A stretch of DNA of 64,000 nucleotides from CALGDE01 sp964655355 (GTDB lineage Bacteria; Cyanobacteriota; Cyanobacteriia; CACIAM-69d), in the NCBI GenBank assembly GCA_964655355.1, contig CAZZMD010000017.1:7991-71990 (forward strand), written 5' to 3'. How positions within the stretch are numbered: the first letter of the stretch is position 1; every line of letters starts with the position of its first letter. Shown here piece after piece: positions 62,788 through 64,000 of the stretch. The notes beneath the pieces were generated by a model. The model had not been told where the DNA came from and searched no databases. It worked only from the letters and a program-made list of their open reading frames with translations. The translations under genes were made by a program, and so were the position numbers.

Positions 62788-63354
62788 CTATAGCCCTTCC
62801 AAAGGCACATCCAAAAACCGAGCCAACTCAGCCCCCTGATCCTCCAGGGTCGACAGACTCAAGGGCTGTCCCACCCGAGTCAACGGCAAATCCCCCCGCC
62901 CCTTCACCCGCAGGTAAAGCGCCCGCTTAGGATTCAGCCCTTCCTTAATTTCAATCCGAACCGCCACCACATCATCCATGTCATAGGACAACTCCACCTT
63001 GCGATTCTTGCCCGGATATCCCTGACGAAGGAGCGTCACCTGCTTTGCTTTGCGGTCGAAGAGATTATAGCCACCGCCCACATCCCACTTAATCGCGAGC
63101 CATAGGTAGGTCGCCAACAGCAACCCCGCCGTGCCATAGAACCCCATCACCAGTCCCTGGGGGACAAAAATCAGGCGCGTCGCATCGGACACCACCAGCA
63201 AATTCACCTGGAGATAGCTCGACAGGCTGGACAGGAAAAAGCCGGACGCCCCCATCGTCACCACGATCGCCCAAAAATAATTACTCAACCGGCGAGAGCC
63301 GACAATTTCCTGACGCAGAACCTGATCGTTATCGGGGGGAGCAGAAACAGTCAT
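62788..63354 (-). CDS. ycf4: Photosystem I assembly protein Ycf4
   Basis: About 188 residues from the ATG at 63354; an in-frame ATG at 63384 would add 10. The segments EIVGSRRLSNYFWA, IFVPQGLVMGFYGTAGLLL, KWDVGGGYNLFDR, IEIKEGLNPKRALYLR and GQPLSLSTLEDQGAELARFL are diagnostic. Two membrane helices are followed by a cytoplasmic domain. Ycf4 helps assemble photosystem I. It is divergent from psbD, as often seen in cyanobacteria. Confidence 0.96.
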   Translation of the reverse strand: MTVSAPPDNDQVLRQEIVGSRRLSNYFWAIVVTMGASGFFLSSLSSYLQVNLLVVSDATRLIFVPQGLVMGFYGTAGLLLATYLWLAIKWDVGGGYNLFDRKAKQVTLLRQGYPGKNRKVELSYDMDDVVAVRIEIKEGLNPKRALYLRVKGRGDLPLTRVGQPLSLSTLEDQGAELARFLDVPLEGL

Positions 63355-63843
63355 GGCGAGGGTATCCGAGGTGATGTAACTCAATATTTTTATAGGGACG
63401 AAGGCGGCAGTGCCACCGCAGGCTAACCGATATTCAATCTCGACCAGCCGTCCCCGGTTTTCATTAGCCCTTAGTATCCAACATTCCCTTCCCCCTTGGG
63501 CGACATTTCGGGGCGATCGCCCGCCAAAGCAAGGGAAAGATCAAGTGGAAGAAAAGATTAAAGCATATGAGAATATCTGTATCGGATTGCTAAGGCATTA
63601 TCATAGAGTCTATTCAAACACCAACTTCACCTCCCCTCAGCCCAGGGACGCGATCGCCGGCCTTGTGGGGGTGGCTCATGCAGCTCCCAAGCAGGTGTGG
63701 TAGGTTAAGAAAAATTAATTGTCCATAACAGTTGAGCCTTTGGCTTAACGGGCATTTTTCCTAAATTGTCATCCCCCCACCCAGCTTTACCGTTGGGTGG
63801 TCATGGCTATAAATTTCAGACAAGTTCGAGAGGATTTGAGTTA
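63355..63843. promoter_or_regulatory. ycf4-psbD divergent promoter region
   Basis: This 489-bp spacer lies between the divergent starts of ycf4 and psbD. GAGAGGA, about 9 nt before the psbD ATG, is the ribosome site. A possible open frame at 63410-63703 shows no protein-like features. The psbD promoter and leader must be here; no element could be assigned. Confidence 0.5.
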
Positions 63844-64000
63844 ATGACCATCGCAGTTGGACGCGTGCCAGCGGAGCGCGGGTGGTTCGACGCCCTCGAC
63901 GACTGGCTCAAGCGCGACCGGTTCGTCTTTGTGGGCTGGTCCGGCATCCTGCTATTCCCCTGTGCCTTCTTGGCATTGGGTGGCTGGCTCACCGGCACCA
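63844..64000 (+). CDS. psbD: Photosystem II D2 protein, 5' part only
   Basis: The ATG at 63844 opens MTIAVGRVPAERGWFDALDD, then WLKRDRFVFVGWSGILLF and PCAFLALGGWLTGT, which is the canonical D2 N terminus including the start of the first membrane helix. The window ends after 52 codons. In most cyanobacteria psbC overlaps its 3' end, beyond this window. Confidence 0.97.
   Translation, partial: MTIAVGRVPAERGWFDALDDWLKRDRFVFVGWSGILLFPCAFLALGGWLTGT

Noticed and set aside
63410..63703. Small gene between ycf4 and psbD
   Set aside because: The frame has atypical composition, no ribosome site, and covers the expected psbD promoter and leader.
1..64000. tRNA, rRNA, tmRNA or other structured RNA genes
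   Set aside because: I scanned the spacers for cloverleaf or T-loop sequences and for known RNA landmarks and found none I could support by eye.

Overview
The window is cyanobacterial chromosome. It carries psaA-psaB (photosystem I), psbB and psbT and the 5' end of psbD (photosystem II), and ycf4. The octamer GCGATCGC (HIP1) recurs throughout, as in many cyanobacteria. I cannot name the genus from sequence alone. The DevBCA-type exporter, the MoxR/vWA conflict operon and the many insertion-sequence remnants fit a filamentous or otherwise complex cyanobacterium, but that is inference.

Layout. (1) 0.08-7.7 kb, minus strand: a six-gene operon read from 7.7 kb down to 0.08 kb. It encodes two formylglycine-generating-enzyme-like (FGE-fold) proteins, a small coiled-coil protein, a VMAP-type protein, a MoxR AAA+ ATPase and a vWA-FGE fusion. 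This is the architecture of a MoxR-vWA-VMAP ternary conflict system. The three FGE modules end in matching 3' cassettes: an identical 31-bp tail, a conserved core, and hypervariable codons that differ mostly at codon positions 1 and 2. That is the signature of diversity-generating retroelement (DGR) variable regions. No reverse transcriptase or template repeat is in the window, and the last gene runs toward the left edge. (2) 8.2-14.8 kb: an AT-richer FAD oxidoreductase with a duplicated fold, a COP23-like secreted protein, and remnants of IS6, IS982 and IS5 elements, the IS982 copy being nested in the IS5 remnant. (3) 14.8-18.8 kb: a pentapeptide-repeat protein, a HEAT-repeat lipoprotein and an alpha/beta-hydrolase-fold protein lacking its catalytic serine. 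(4) 18.8-28.6 kb: lipid genes (desaturase, cyclopropane-synthase-like methyltransferase, cytochrome P450) divergent from a radical SAM gene and a DevC-DevB-DevA exporter whose ATPase carries two cyclic-nucleotide-binding domains. (5) 28.8-35.8 kb: a TPR protein, an AraC regulator beside a DUF1772 / NAD(P)-binding / DUF4345 cluster, and a TetR regulator divergent from a membrane protein across a clear double palindrome. (6) 36.3-41.3 kb: an ammonium transporter-histidine kinase fusion, a WD40 protein and a COG0523 (CobW-type) GTPase. (7) 41.3-42 kb: a decayed IS1-family copy abutting an orphan IS982 end. (8) 42.1-64 kb: psaB, psaA, acs, a Fur-family gene, a peptidoglycan-binding protein, a truncated GH116-like protein, a PP2C fusion, psbB, psbT, nrdR, an SPFH protein, a ketoacyl synthase, a cyclophilin lipoprotein, ycf4 and psbD.

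How the genes work together. The strongest unusual signal is the apparent DGR-diversified set of sensors inside the conflict operon: three C-type-lectin-like domains with mutated binding surfaces feeding one MoxR/VMAP switch. The second is the lipid-tailoring and export locus at 18.8-28.6 kb. A genome-wide habit also shows: many spacers and some gene ends hold short tandem duplications of 10-21 bp.
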